A stretch of 30,565 nt of DNA, taken from IMG/VR virus record IMGVR_UViG_3300042924_000915, positions 1 to 30,565 of that record. One strand, 5' to 3'. The notes under the pieces are model-generated. The model was not told where the DNA came from and did not search any database. It saw only the letters and a program-made list of their open reading frames with translations. The stretch is from a virus. The translations under genes were made by a program, and so were the position numbers. Positions 7,364 through 15,844 of this stretch are shown piece after piece; position 1 is the stretch's first letter, and every line of letters begins with the position of its first letter.

Positions 7364-8890
7364 ATGGCCACCATCAATCCATTCCAAGCCCCGATCAACT
7401 ACGCAGTCGATGTGCAAAGCCCTTTTGAGGCGGCACTCGGTGGGTTCAAACTTGGCGCTGGTGTAGCAGAGGCTCGGGCACAAGTAGAGGCCCAAAGACA
7501 GGCAACTCAGAATCAACAGGTTTTTGAGACTGGTCTGCGCACATTCTTTGCCAATCCAGACCGCAAATTTGAGGACTTGGAGTCGATCCTTCCAATGGCC
7601 AACAAGCAGCAGTTTGATGCGCTACAAGCCATTGGCAAAAACATGGGCGAAAGGCGTTTGGAAAACGCCAAACTCTTTTCAGGCCAGCTTCTCGCAGCTC
7701 TTGAGTCAAATCCTACAATTGCTCGGAACATGCTTGAGCAGCGTATTCAAGCCGAAACTGATCCGCAACAACGCGATGCCTTTCAGGCAACCCTGAAACT
7801 CCTTGATGTCAGCCCAACTCAAGCGGCTCAGATGGTCGAATACACCGGAATGGGTGCATTCGGCAAGGACTGGTACGACAACGTAACGAAAATTCGTGCT
7901 GAGCGTAGGACTGCAGCGATGCAGCCAGATGTGGCCAGAAAGACCGCTGCAGATGCCGATGCGGCTGTGGCAGAAGCACAGAGAAAAGTTGCAGAAGCAG
8001 CAAACACACCAGATCGTCTGAAAGCAGAACAAGACTTGCGAGTCGCTCAGGTCAGAAAAGAAAGGGCAGATGCAGATGTGGCTGCTGCCACTGTGCAATC
8101 ACGCATTGCAAAAGCAGCGGAAGAGGCCAAACCTGCTCCTGGTTTTGCAATCATTCCAGAGGCAGAAAGGGTAAGACTTGGACTGCCTGCTGGCGTTTAT
8201 CAGAGAAACCTTGGAACGCAGAAGATTGAGCCTGTCAGCAAGGAGCTGGTGCGCATAGACATGGGCCAGCAACTTGAAACATTGCTCACTGAAAAACTTG
8301 AAGTTCCAAGGGCACAAGAATTTTCTGCCGCTGCTGCATCTGCCCGGACATTTGCACGAGACTCAAGGGTCATCGCAGACCTGCTCAAAGGCAAAGGAGG
8401 CGGAACGCTTGTTAAACTCACCAGTGATTTTGCTAAGACCCTTGGATTTGAGACAGATACTGTAAAAGCAAACGACTTGGCAAATTCACTTTCAGTTCGT
8501 GGCGCAACTCAGCTTCGTCCGCCTGGTTCTGGTTCAACGTCAGACATTGAGTTTAAAGCGTTTGTCTCTGCATTTCCTTCGCTGGCCAATTCTGAAGGTG
8601 GCCGTGATTTGATGGCCAAGTATGCTGAGGCTTTTGCAACACGATCTGCGAAACTGTCTGACTATGCGAACAAATTAATTCGTGAGCGCAGATATAGCCA
8701 AGAAGAAATCGCAAGATTCGACGAAGGTCTTGGCTCAGTTCTTGGTCAGGATTTCTACACTGGCGCAAGAACCAGGGCACCCGCTGCTCCTGCTCCAGCC
8801 GCAGCAGCTCCAGCGCCAGCCCCAGCGGCTCCTGCGGCAGCCCCCGCAGCAGCCCCAGCAATGCCCTCTGGTTTCCGCGTAATTCGGTAA
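7364..8890 (+). CDS. P22 gp20-position ejection protein with an Ala/Pro tail
   Basis: A 508-residue, strongly helical protein starting MATINPFQAPINYAVDVQSP. Residues about 20-180 are Gln/Ala/Leu-rich helices; about 185-260 form a charged coiled-coil stretch (KTAADADAAVAEAQRKVAEA); about 300-460 is a folded helical domain with RDLMAKYAEAFATRSAKL. The last 45 residues are an almost pure Ala/Pro linker ending SGFRVIR. P22 gp20 is 471 aa and lies in the same place; sequence resemblance is not visible, so the assignment rests on order, size and composition. Expected to sit inside the capsid and be ejected with the DNA. Confidence 0.72.
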   Translation: MATINPFQAPINYAVDVQSPFEAALGGFKLGAGVAEARAQVEAQRQATQNQQVFETGLRTFFANPDRKFEDLESILPMANKQQFDALQAIGKNMGERRLENAKLFSGQLLAALESNPTIARNMLEQRIQAETDPQQRDAFQATLKLLDVSPTQAAQMVEYTGMGAFGKDWYDNVTKIRAERRTAAMQPDVARKTAADADAAVAEAQRKVAEAANTPDRLKAEQDLRVAQVRKERADADVAAATVQSRIAKAAEEAKPAPGFAIIPEAERVRLGLPAGVYQRNLGTQKIEPVSKELVRIDMGQQLETLLTEKLEVPRAQEFSAAAASARTFARDSRVIADLLKGKGGGTLVKLTSDFAKTLGFETDTVKANDLANSLSVRGATQLRPPGSGSTSDIEFKAFVSAFPSLANSEGGRDLMAKYAEAFATRSAKLSDYANKLIRERRYSQEEIARFDEGLGSVLGQDFYTGARTRAPAAPAPAAAAPAPAPAAPAAAPAAAPAMPSGFRVIR

Positions 8891-8902
8891 AGGTCAAAAC
8901 CA

Positions 8903-11761
8903 ATGGCAAGATATAAAGTCCAAGCGCCTGACGGCAGCATCATCGAGCTGGATGGCCCGGATAACGCAACAGATGTGCAATTGATCCAGGCTGCTCAGGC
9001 GGCCTATGCACAGCGCCAGCAAGGCGCTCAGGCACAAGCTGCCGCCCCTGCACCTGCCGCAGCTTCTGCCGCAGCGCCAGCAGCAATGGCACCTGCGCCT
9101 GCACCGGCTGCGGCTCCCAGAGCAGCTAGACCTGCCCCTGCCGCTATGGCAACTCCTGCGCCTATTGTTGCACCTGCACCGGCAACCCCTGCTACTGCCC
9201 CTGCTCCTGCTACGGCTCCAGAGCAGCAAAGGCCGATGGGATTTTTCGAGGGATTGGTTGAGTCTGTCACCGGACGCGCTCGCGCAACGCCTGAAACTCA
9301 GCAATTGCCTGAGTGGACAACCATGCCAGAACTCAATCAGATGAGCGTGGCATCTTTCAGAACTGCCCTTGGATCGCTGCTCAGCAATCCAAAGGAAACG
9401 GTGCAGATTCTGCAGTCCAACTTCCCTGGATTGCAGGTTCGCCAAGACGAAAAGGGAAACTACATCCTGCGGTCATCTGTTAACCAGAAGGAATATGCTA
9501 TCCCGCCAGGCCTCACAATGGGCGATCTTCCCAGGATTCTTGGTGGATTTGCTGCATTCACACCGGCAGGCCGAGCTGCGACCATCCCTGGCGCTGCTCT
9601 CAAGGCTGGCGCAACGCAGGCAGGAATTGAGGCAACACAGACGGGCATTCCACCGCATTCTTTGGTGGGTGATGCTCTGAGTGTTGGCGGCGAGTTCAAT
9701 TTGGGCGAGGTTGGCCTAGCAACCGTCACAGGCCCAGCTGGGCAGATCATTCAACGCGTAGCACCACCTGCGGCTGCAGCCGTGCGACAAGGCGTCCAGC
9801 GAGCCACAGGACGCGCTCCTGCGGCTCCTTCTGTTCCTGCCGCACCTCGCGTCGAGCCGACTTTTGACATGGGGCCACCTACTGGTGCACCAGCGGCACA
9901 GCTCCAGGCGCTTGAGTTTGAACTGGAAATGCTTTCCTCTCAGCCAATCCGGCAGGGTGAGTCCAGAGGAATCCGAGAGGCCAGGCTTGGCGAGGTGCAA
10001 CAGCAAATCGCTGCACTCAGGAGCAGGCCAGCACCTGCACCTCCAGCACCGGCAGCAGTGCCTCCTGTGGCCCCAGTAGTGCCTCCAGCAGCCGCAGCAA
10101 TACCCGAGGCACCACCTCCTGCTCCTGGCCCTGCTGGCGCTCCTACGGGCACGGCAATGGCCCCTGAAGTGCCGCCTGCAGCAGCCGCAGCAGAGGCCAC
10201 AGCAGGTGGCGTCATCGATGTTCTGAACCTGGCACGCAAGGCTGGAGGATTTGGGCCTGGATCGTCAGCGGCCAAGGCCCAACTGGTTGATCTTGCGCAG
10301 GTTAACCCAGAGGCCCGTGCAGCAGCCGAGCGTCTTCGCATCGACTTGCCATTCGATGTATTGAGCGACAACCCGCAGGTGCGCAGTGCCGTGGGCCTGA
10401 CCCGTGCGCTGGTCGCAGGCGAGGCTGAGGCCGCATGGGAAAGCACCGTGCGCAACGCCATCCAGCGTGCCGACGAGGTGTCGCAGCAGTTTGATGCGAA
10501 TTTCATTGCTGGCAGACCAGCTCCTGGGGCTACCTCTCAGAAGATTGTGGAAAACTTGCAGCAGGCCAGGCAAACGCTGAAAACTGACGCCAAGGCGATC
10601 TATGACCGTATTGATGAGGCAGTGCCAAAGAATTCTCCAGTTGAACTGAACAACCTCAAAACTTACCTTGACGACCTGCGTACCAATCTGGGCGCTGCAG
10701 GACGCATGACGCCACAGGAATCCAATCTGGCCAAGATGCTGGAGAAGGGTGAGCTGACCTATTTCGGCCTCAAGCGCGAGAAGGACTTGGTAGGCCAGGC
10801 CGTTGGCGGCCTGAAGTCACCATATGACAACATGGCAGCCGGTGACCTCAAGCGCCTTTATGCTGCACTTGCCCAAGATCAACTGGACAACGTGGCAACG
10901 CTGGCAGGCGAGGAGGCTCGGCGCGAGCTGCGTGCGGCAAACTTGCTGACCGCCAAGCAGAAGGCGCTGGAGAAGCGCATCGTCGGCGCATTCGGCCAGG
11001 AGATCGATGGCAGCGTGGCCCAACGTATGCAGACGGCCATCACAACGGCTGCCAAGGGCGATGCCGCGGCCTTCAATCGTCTGATGAAGGTGGTGCCAGA
11101 TGAGTTGCAGAAGGAGACGCTGGCCACTGCGCTGGCATCTGTGACCGCAGGCAAAGCGGCAGGCCGTGCTGCTGGAGCTGCTGAAACCGTGTTCAGCCCT
11201 GCAGAGTTTACCAAGGTCTATCGTGGCCTTCGAGCCAACCCACCTGTCTACTCCCAGATGGTCAAGATCATGGGGCCAGAGTGGGATCGTGCATCGCGTG
11301 ACCTCTACGAGATTTCGCGTCGCATTGCAGACGCTCAGGCTCGCATCCCGACCACTGGCAAGGCAAACCAGATTCTTGGCGATGCAGCGGTTCAAGGTCT
11401 GATGGGCCAGGTCATGTCAAGCAGCGTTGCACAACGTGTTGCCACTGGCGTAGCAGGCGCAGTGCCTGGTGGCGGCCTGATTGCACCAGATATCGTGCAA
11501 TGGATGTCCTCAGCCAAGGGCGCTGGCGTACAGAAGGCTGCCAAGCTCTTTGCCTCACCAGAGTTCCAAGAGCTGGCCGTGCAGACTGCCACCAAGGGTG
11601 GCCAGCCAAGCCAGGCGGCGCTTCGTCGCACGGCCATGAGCAAGTCCTTTGGGGATTTCGCAAAAGAAGCGAACCTGCCACAATCTCTGGATGCACGCAT
11701 CCAGTTTTTGCAGAGTGCAATCCAAACAGGACGACAATTCGATCAGGAGAACCAACAATGA
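8903..11761 (+). CDS. P22 gp16-position large ejection protein with Ala/Pro linkers
   Basis: A 952-residue protein starting MARYKVQAPDGSIIELDGPD, a short beta motif common at the start of phage ejection and internal virion proteins. Ala/Pro-rich linkers occupy about residues 40-110, 300-330 and 370-430. Between them lies a domain with SFRTALGSLLSNPKETVQIL, RSSVNQKEYAIPPGLTMGDL and the hydrophobic Gly/Ala stretch GFAAFTPAGRAATIPGAALK. The C-terminal half (from about 440) is helical. P22 gp16 (609 aa) occupies this place; the larger size here comes partly from linkers. I see no lysozyme or transglycosylase motif. The stop overlaps the next start as ATGA. Confidence 0.72.
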   Translation: MARYKVQAPDGSIIELDGPDNATDVQLIQAAQAAYAQRQQGAQAQAAAPAPAAASAAAPAAMAPAPAPAAAPRAARPAPAAMATPAPIVAPAPATPATAPAPATAPEQQRPMGFFEGLVESVTGRARATPETQQLPEWTTMPELNQMSVASFRTALGSLLSNPKETVQILQSNFPGLQVRQDEKGNYILRSSVNQKEYAIPPGLTMGDLPRILGGFAAFTPAGRAATIPGAALKAGATQAGIEATQTGIPPHSLVGDALSVGGEFNLGEVGLATVTGPAGQIIQRVAPPAAAAVRQGVQRATGRAPAAPSVPAAPRVEPTFDMGPPTGAPAAQLQALEFELEMLSSQPIRQGESRGIREARLGEVQQQIAALRSRPAPAPPAPAAVPPVAPVVPPAAAAIPEAPPPAPGPAGAPTGTAMAPEVPPAAAAAEATAGGVIDVLNLARKAGGFGPGSSAAKAQLVDLAQVNPEARAAAERLRIDLPFDVLSDNPQVRSAVGLTRALVAGEAEAAWESTVRNAIQRADEVSQQFDANFIAGRPAPGATSQKIVENLQQARQTLKTDAKAIYDRIDEAVPKNSPVELNNLKTYLDDLRTNLGAAGRMTPQESNLAKMLEKGELTYFGLKREKDLVGQAVGGLKSPYDNMAAGDLKRLYAALAQDQLDNVATLAGEEARRELRAANLLTAKQKALEKRIVGAFGQEIDGSVAQRMQTAITTAAKGDAAAFNRLMKVVPDELQKETLATALASVTAGKAAGRAAGAAETVFSPAEFTKVYRGLRANPPVYSQMVKIMGPEWDRASRDLYEISRRIADAQARIPTTGKANQILGDAAVQGLMGQVMSSSVAQRVATGVAGAVPGGGLIAPDIVQWMSSAKGAGVQKAAKLFASPEFQELAVQTATKGGQPSQAALRRTAMSKSFGDFAKEANLPQSLDARIQFLQSAIQTGRQFDQENQQ

Positions 11762-12240
11762 GCGCACTCTCGATTCAACCGCCATACCCAGCATTCGCTG
11801 GCGCTGACGGCCTGCCGCTGGAGAACGGCTACATCTGGGTGGGCACGGTTAACCTCAACCCGCAAACCAACCAGATCGCGGTCTACTGGGATGCAGCTCT
11901 GACTATTGCAGCCGCCCAGCCGATCCGCACGCTCAACGGCTATCCGGTCTATCAAGGCACGCCCTCACGCTTCTACGTGGCCAGCGACTACAGCATCCAA
12001 GTTCTGGACAGCAAAGGCAGCCTGGTCTACACCTCACTGAATGGGAACGTGGCTTCTGGCTCCGTGGCCACCAACGCAACTGGCAATGGAACTCAGACAA
12101 TTTTTGCTGTCACCTCCACACCGTTTGCCATCTACATCAACGGCGTCTATCAGAACCAGAACACCTACACAATCGCAGGTGGGAATGTCACGTTCTCCGA
12201 AGCGCCACCATTCACCTCGGTGATCGAATTCTTGGTTTAA
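11758..12240 (+). CDS. Stand-alone tailspike head-binding adaptor protein
   Basis: The start at 11758 is an ATG in an ATGA overlap preceded by AGGAG; a longer frame upstream lies inside the ejection gene. The 160-residue product has the P22 tailspike head-binding fold pattern: PPYPAFAGADGLPLENGYIW, V-G, then NPQTNQIAVYWDAALTIAAA, RTLNGYPVYQGTPSRFYVAS and DYSIQVLDSKGSLVYTS. This beta domain of about 110 residues attaches the P22 tailspike to the gp4-portal region. Residues about 110-160 form a second beta motif (IYINGVYQNQNTYTIAGGNV, TFSEAPP), common as an adaptor on tail fibres. No catalytic domain follows in the same chain; the receptor-binding parts are the next two genes. Confidence 0.85.
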   Translation: MSALSIQPPYPAFAGADGLPLENGYIWVGTVNLNPQTNQIAVYWDAALTIAAAQPIRTLNGYPVYQGTPSRFYVASDYSIQVLDSKGSLVYTSLNGNVASGSVATNATGNGTQTIFAVTSTPFAIYINGVYQNQNTYTIAGGNVTFSEAPPFTSVIEFLV

Positions 12241-12250
12241 GGAGAACGAA

Positions 12251-12808
12251 ATGCTCAAGACAGTTACCAACTTAATCAACGCCAGCCAGATTCAAACGCC
12301 CATCACCTTGCCTGGTGATGTCACGCTGTCCACAGGCAACCTCATCATCGGAACCTCGGGCAAAGGCATCGACTTTTCTGCGACACCGGGTACAGGCACA
12401 AGCGAGTTGCTGGACGACTATGAAGAAGGCACTTGGACACCAACCTTTACAGGATTGACTGTTGGCAACGGCTCAGTGTTTGGTTTTTACACAAAAACGG
12501 GCCGACAAGTCACATTGACTTACGGTTTTATCACAGGCTCGACATCGGCGGTGGGGACTTTGACCGGGATTACAGGTTTTCCGTTTACCACAGGAACAAT
12601 TGGTGCAAGCCGATTCTTTGACTCAGGTGGCACTGCGTTTAAAAGCGGTGTGGGCTGGTATGGTGCATACGCTGCTTTGTTCAATGCGGCAACCACGGGG
12701 TCAGGGCCAATTTCTTCAGCAAATGACGCGGGAATGAGCGCAACTGCGCCGTTTACATGGGCCGCAGATGACAGCCTGAGTTTGACCGCAACCTACTTTG
12801 TGGATTGA
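12251..12808 (+). CDS. Tail fibre/receptor-binding protein with EEGTWTP-type C-terminal domain
   Basis: A 185-residue protein, TAAGGAGAACGA upstream of the ATG. The N-terminal 55 residues (TPITLPGDVTLSTGNLIIGT) are a short beta linker typical of fibre proteins. From residue about 55 the DDYEEGTWTPTFTGL pattern opens a beta domain with YTKTGRQVTLTYGF, seen at the ends of many tail fibres and depolymerases. The same domain type ends the next protein (DEGTWTATLDG, WTRIGRQVFVTVEF), so the two probably share fold and partner. It likely trimerises and contacts the host surface; no enzymatic motif is visible. Ends 7 bases before the depolymerase start. Confidence 0.7.
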   Translation: MLKTVTNLINASQIQTPITLPGDVTLSTGNLIIGTSGKGIDFSATPGTGTSELLDDYEEGTWTPTFTGLTVGNGSVFGFYTKTGRQVTLTYGFITGSTSAVGTLTGITGFPFTTGTIGASRFFDSGGTAFKSGVGWYGAYAALFNAATTGSGPISSANDAGMSATAPFTWAADDSLSLTATYFVD

Positions 12809-12815
12809 TGCTGAC

Positions 12816-14279
12816 ATGGCGCTCACAAAAGTTTCCTACTCAATGATCCAAGGCGCTGTCGCCAACGTCTTGGATTTTGGTGCCGACCCCACTGGAGTTG
12901 CTGACTCTACTTCAGCCATCCAAGACGCGATTGATTCTGTCAAAACGGCTGGCGGTGCGGTTTACTTCCCAACAGGCACATATCAAATCAATGACACGAT
13001 CATTGTTGATACAAACCAATACACGGTTGGCTTGATCTTGTTTGGCGATGGTCGCAATACCATCATCGCCCAGACCGGAACCAACAAAGACGCTTTTCAT
13101 TTCTCCACGACTCAGTTTTTGCAGAACAGTGGTTTTAGGGATTTAAAAATTACCTGCGACGCAGATGCTGGTCATTGCATCAACATCGTATACGGCTGCA
13201 CGACTTGCTTTGTGACCAACGTTGACATGGAGCAAGCCAACCCCGCCAAATCGTTGATTTATGGCGACTACACCAGCTTTGGTGGCGGTGTGTATGACAC
13301 CAAGTTCAGTGGTGGCTCTTGGTATTGCAACCCAAACACAACTGTGCCCGGTGTTGCGTTCGTAGCAAACGGCACAATTTTTAACGAGAACATCTTTGAG
13401 AATCTGCGCGTTTACAACTCAAAGACGGTGCAGTTTTTCTACATCAACACTACAACTACACCAACCATTTGGTTGATAAACAACGTATGGCGCAACATCA
13501 ACTTTGAAGTCTGCAAGGGCGGCGGCATTTACTTTGATTGTTTCAAAAACTGTTTATTTCAGAATTTGTCGTTTTGGGATACGGGCAGCGCTTACGAAAA
13601 CAACTTAATTGAGATGGGCACGGGCGTTGGGTATGAAAGCGCCAGCAACACCTTCATCAACGTGGGCCGTAACGGTGACTCACTTGCTGCTGGTGTTTAC
13701 GACATTCGGATTGTTGCTGGTCAAGACACAACACTGATTGATTGTTTTACCCAAACAGGAGACTCGCCTCTTTACAATTTCAACAACAAGCGTGTGACTG
13801 CAATCGGCCCACTGACTGGTACTGTGCAGAATCCTGGTGGTCTTTTCAGAGTGGGCAGTGCTTTTGGTCAATTGCAATTTCCCGGCACTATCAACGGCGC
13901 TTATTTGACTTATTACGACGAAGGAACTTGGACAGCAACTCTTGACGGCAGCAGCACAAGCCCAACAACACCCGTTACCGCAACTGGCGTGTGGACACGT
14001 ATTGGTCGTCAGGTATTTGTGACAGTTGAATTTTTAAACGTGACAACTACAGGAGCAACCGGAAATGTTGTTGTCACTGGTTTGCCGTTTATCGCTGTAA
14101 CCAGAAACGGATACGGCGCTACATCAATCAAAGGACTTGGCGCTAACGCTGTTGTAGCCTCTCCAACACAGGCATCAACTCAAATTGATTTTTACCTTGC
14201 CACTGACAGATCAACAAATTTGACCTTTGGTGCTGGCACTGGTCAATATCTTGCATTCTCAGCCACATACATCGCTTAA
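12816..14279 (+). CDS. Pectate-lyase-fold tailspike/depolymerase
   Basis: The 487-residue product starts MALTKVSYSMIQGAVANVLD; a TTG six codons upstream is a poor alternative. Residues about 15-60 (FGADPTGVADSTSAIQDAID, GGAVYFPTGTYQI) are the start of the pectate_lyase_3 / right-handed beta-helix family. The body to about 370 shows beta-helix rungs rich in Asn, Phe and Gly (FENLRVYNS, WRNINFEVCKGGGIYFD, LFQNLSFWDTG). The end (about 375-487) is the GTWT-type domain shared with the previous protein. Such spikes cut surface polysaccharide as receptor. The substrate and active site cannot be read from sequence. The N terminus is too short to bind the virion alone, so the adaptor at 11758 is the likely anchor. 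Base composition is AT-richer than in the ejection genes. Confidence 0.82.
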   Translation: MALTKVSYSMIQGAVANVLDFGADPTGVADSTSAIQDAIDSVKTAGGAVYFPTGTYQINDTIIVDTNQYTVGLILFGDGRNTIIAQTGTNKDAFHFSTTQFLQNSGFRDLKITCDADAGHCINIVYGCTTCFVTNVDMEQANPAKSLIYGDYTSFGGGVYDTKFSGGSWYCNPNTTVPGVAFVANGTIFNENIFENLRVYNSKTVQFFYINTTTTPTIWLINNVWRNINFEVCKGGGIYFDCFKNCLFQNLSFWDTGSAYENNLIEMGTGVGYESASNTFINVGRNGDSLAAGVYDIRIVAGQDTTLIDCFTQTGDSPLYNFNNKRVTAIGPLTGTVQNPGGLFRVGSAFGQLQFPGTINGAYLTYYDEGTWTATLDGSSTSPTTPVTATGVWTRIGRQVFVTVEFLNVTTTGATGNVVVTGLPFIAVTRNGYGATSIKGLGANAVVASPTQASTQIDFYLATDRSTNLTFGAGTGQYLAFSATYIA

Positions 14280-14287
14280 GGAAAATC

Positions 14288-14542
14288 ATGGCAATCAAAC
14301 TCACAAAGACAACAGCTTCTGGACTTGTTGCGTCTGACGCTTATCATCGTGTCGAGAATCTGTCTCTTGCGAACAAGGCGCAGATGAATTTTGCGCTCAG
14401 AAGTTACGCAACGCCAGACAAGCCAGCATTTGAAGAGTCGTTCTTTTCTTGCGCATACGACATCGCAGGCGACAATCCAATCAAGCAAGCCTACGCCCAT
14501 TTGAAAACCTTGCCAGAATTCGCTGGCGCAACCGATTGTTAA
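14288..14542 (+). CDS. Small tail-associated protein (YHRVENLSL/LKTLPEF family)
   Basis: An 84-residue protein starting MAIKLTKTTASGLVASDAYH, then RVENLSLANKAQMNFALRSY, CAYDIAGDNPIKQAYAHLKT and LPEFAGATDC. This is a conserved small protein that follows fibre and tailspike genes in many phages of Proteobacteria. Its function is unknown to me; position suggests tail-fibre assembly or chaperoning. AAGGAAAATC precedes the ATG, 8 bases after the depolymerase stop. Confidence 0.72.
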   Translation: MAIKLTKTTASGLVASDAYHRVENLSLANKAQMNFALRSYATPDKPAFEESFFSCAYDIAGDNPIKQAYAHLKTLPEFAGATDC

Positions 14543-14549
14543 ACCAAAG

Positions 14550-14567
14550 CCCAAGTGGATTCTTGGG
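14550..14567 (+). other. Short intergenic hairpin
   Basis: CCCAAG and CTTGGG form a 6-bp stem around a 6-base loop between two small tail genes. No run of T follows, so a terminator is unlikely; it could be a processing or RNA-stability hairpin just before the AGGAG site of the next gene. Confidence 0.4.
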
Positions 14568-14585
14568 TCAGACTAGGAGAGCATC

Positions 14586-14831
14586 ATGCTTGAGAAAACT
14601 CAAATTGTTGACCGCATTGAAGTGGTCGAAAATGGATGTGTGCAAGTCCGCACAAAGACCACCATCATTGAAGATGGCAAACAAATCAGCGGAACTTTCC
14701 ACCGCCATGTCGTTGCCCCTGGTGATGACTACAGCGCAGAGGATGCCCGTGTGCAGGCCATCTGCGCGGCCACTCACACCGCTGAAGTAATCGCAGCATA
14801 CAAGGCAGCCATCGCTGCGCAAGGAGTCTGA
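14586..14831 (+). CDS. Small conserved tail-region protein (HRHVVAPGDDYSAED family)
   Basis: An 81-residue protein starting MLEKTQIVDRIEVVENGCVQ, then VRTKTTIIEDGKQISGTFHR, HVVAPGDDYSAEDARVQAIC. The series is highly conserved in small proteins that end tail operons of many phages, but no function is known to me. AGGAG lies 7 bases before the ATG. One base separates its stop from the next gene. Confidence 0.72.
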   Translation: MLEKTQIVDRIEVVENGCVQVRTKTTIIEDGKQISGTFHRHVVAPGDDYSAEDARVQAICAATHTAEVIAAYKAAIAAQGV

Positions 14832-14832
14832 C

Positions 14833-15189
14833 ATGGCCCAGAACAGTCAAATCGCATTTGCCCCTCTTGGCAACACAGTTGTCATCCCTGCCAATACTTC
14901 TGCATCAACTGGTGTCCAGGCGCTGGTGTTTTCAAGGCTTGATGCCCAAAGCACAGGCCAATACCGCATCATCAACAACAGTGCCAATACGGTGTTTCTG
15001 GGCGTTGGCAACACTGCAGCAGAGGCCGCAGCCAATGCGGTGGCTCCTGTGGCTGGCACTCCTTCGGCGGCCATTGTGCTGATCCCTGGTGCTGTTGAAG
15101 TGCTGCGCTTTGCGCGTGAGTCATTCTTCAGCGGCCTGGCCCCTGCTGGCGCATCCACTGTCTACATCGTGCAGGGCGAGGGCATGTAA
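14833..15189 (+). CDS. Small beta-rich hypothetical protein at the end of the tail genes
   Basis: A 118-residue protein rich in Ala, Val and Thr, starting MAQNSQIAFAPLGNTVVIPA. Beta strands such as YRIINNSANTVFLGVGNTAA and AAIVLIPGAVEVLRFARESF suggest a small beta sandwich of the type found as decoration or fibre-tip proteins. It lies between tail genes and the lysis region. Its stop TAA overlaps the next ATG by one base. Function not recognised. Confidence 0.65.
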   Translation: MAQNSQIAFAPLGNTVVIPANTSASTGVQALVFSRLDAQSTGQYRIINNSANTVFLGVGNTAAEAAANAVAPVAGTPSAAIVLIPGAVEVLRFARESFFSGLAPAGASTVYIVQGEGM

Positions 15190-15368
15190 TGAGCCAGGTT
15201 GATGCAACCGATGCACGACTTCAGACGCACGAAGAAATTTGTGCGCTGAGGTATGACCAGATCAATGCGCGACTCAAGCGCATTGAGGCCATCATGATAA
15301 AGACTGCTGGCGTCATGATTGTGTCAATGGCAGGAACCATATTTGCTGCGATCTGGATGACAAAGTGA
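15189..15368 (+). CDS. XhlA-like small membrane protein (59 aa)
   Basis: ATG at 15189 is in the TAATG overlap and the frame reads 59 codons to TGA at 15366-15368. A short charged helix (HEEICALRYDQINARLKRIE) is followed by one membrane segment (AGVMIVSMAGTIFAAIWM, about residues 39-57). This helix-then-membrane layout with RYxxIxARLKRIE is typical of the XhlA/holin-associated family in lysis cassettes. It opens a set of membrane-protein genes before the endolysin. A lysis role is likely but inferred. Confidence 0.72.
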   Translation: MSQVDATDARLQTHEEICALRYDQINARLKRIEAIMIKTAGVMIVSMAGTIFAAIWMTK

Positions 15369-15844
15369 TTGATCCCATCACCGCCCTTGCTGCGGTATCT
15401 TCAGCGGTAAACCTCGTCAAAAAGGCTGTCAAGACCGTTCAGGATGTGCAGTCTTTGGGGCCGGTGCTGGGACAGTATTTCGACGCCAAAGCGCAGGCCA
15501 TCGAGGTCGTAGAGAAGGCGAAGACAGGTGGCTTTAAAGGCTCGGCACTTGGCAAGGCACTGGAGCTGGAACTTGCTCTAGAGCAGGCTCGGGAGTTTGA
15601 GGAGCAGGTGAAGATGCTCTTCTTCCAGTCCAACAAGATGGATGTCTGGATGCGCATCACGGCTAGGGCCAAGCAGATGGAGGCCGATGCGGCGCGTGCT
15701 GAAGGCAAGCGCAAAGCTGAGGCAAAGCGCAGGCAGGCCGAGATCGACGACATCATCTTGATTACGATTTCCGTCCTTACGTCAGTATTTGTTCTCGGCC
15801 TGACCGTTTACTTCATAGTTGAGATGGGGCAGCGGCATATATGA
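15365..15844 (+). CDS. C-terminally anchored membrane protein of the lysis region
   Basis: The start is GTG at 15365 within a GTGA overlap. The 159-residue product begins MIDPITALAAVSSAVNLVKK, which resembles a known but uncharacterised aquatic-phage family (MIDPxTALAxAxxAxN). A long charged helix (about 60-128, rich in Lys, Glu, Ala and Arg) precedes one membrane segment (about 130-152, IILITISVLTSVFVLGLTVY). Coiled coil plus anchor could fit a spanin-like or holin-partner role; there is no lipobox. Coupled to genes on both sides. Confidence 0.68.
   Translation: MIDPITALAAVSSAVNLVKKAVKTVQDVQSLGPVLGQYFDAKAQAIEVVEKAKTGGFKGSALGKALELELALEQAREFEEQVKMLFFQSNKMDVWMRITARAKQMEADAARAEGKRKAEAKRRQAEIDDIILITISVLTSVFVLGLTVYFIVEMGQRHI

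Noticed and set aside
8894-9445. A 183-codon minus-strand frame, very rich in Arg, Ser and Cys.
   Set aside because: It is the antisense of the Ala/Pro-coding tract, which gives Gly/Arg/Ser/Cys-rich shadows; low complexity and no start signal.
10817-11395. A 192-codon minus-strand frame opposite the large ejection gene.
   Set aside because: No ribosome site, no recognisable motif and full overlap with a well-supported gene.
12798-12816. A TTG start that would extend the depolymerase by six residues.
   Set aside because: It lies inside the previous gene, has no ribosome site, and the conserved family start fits the ATG at 12816.
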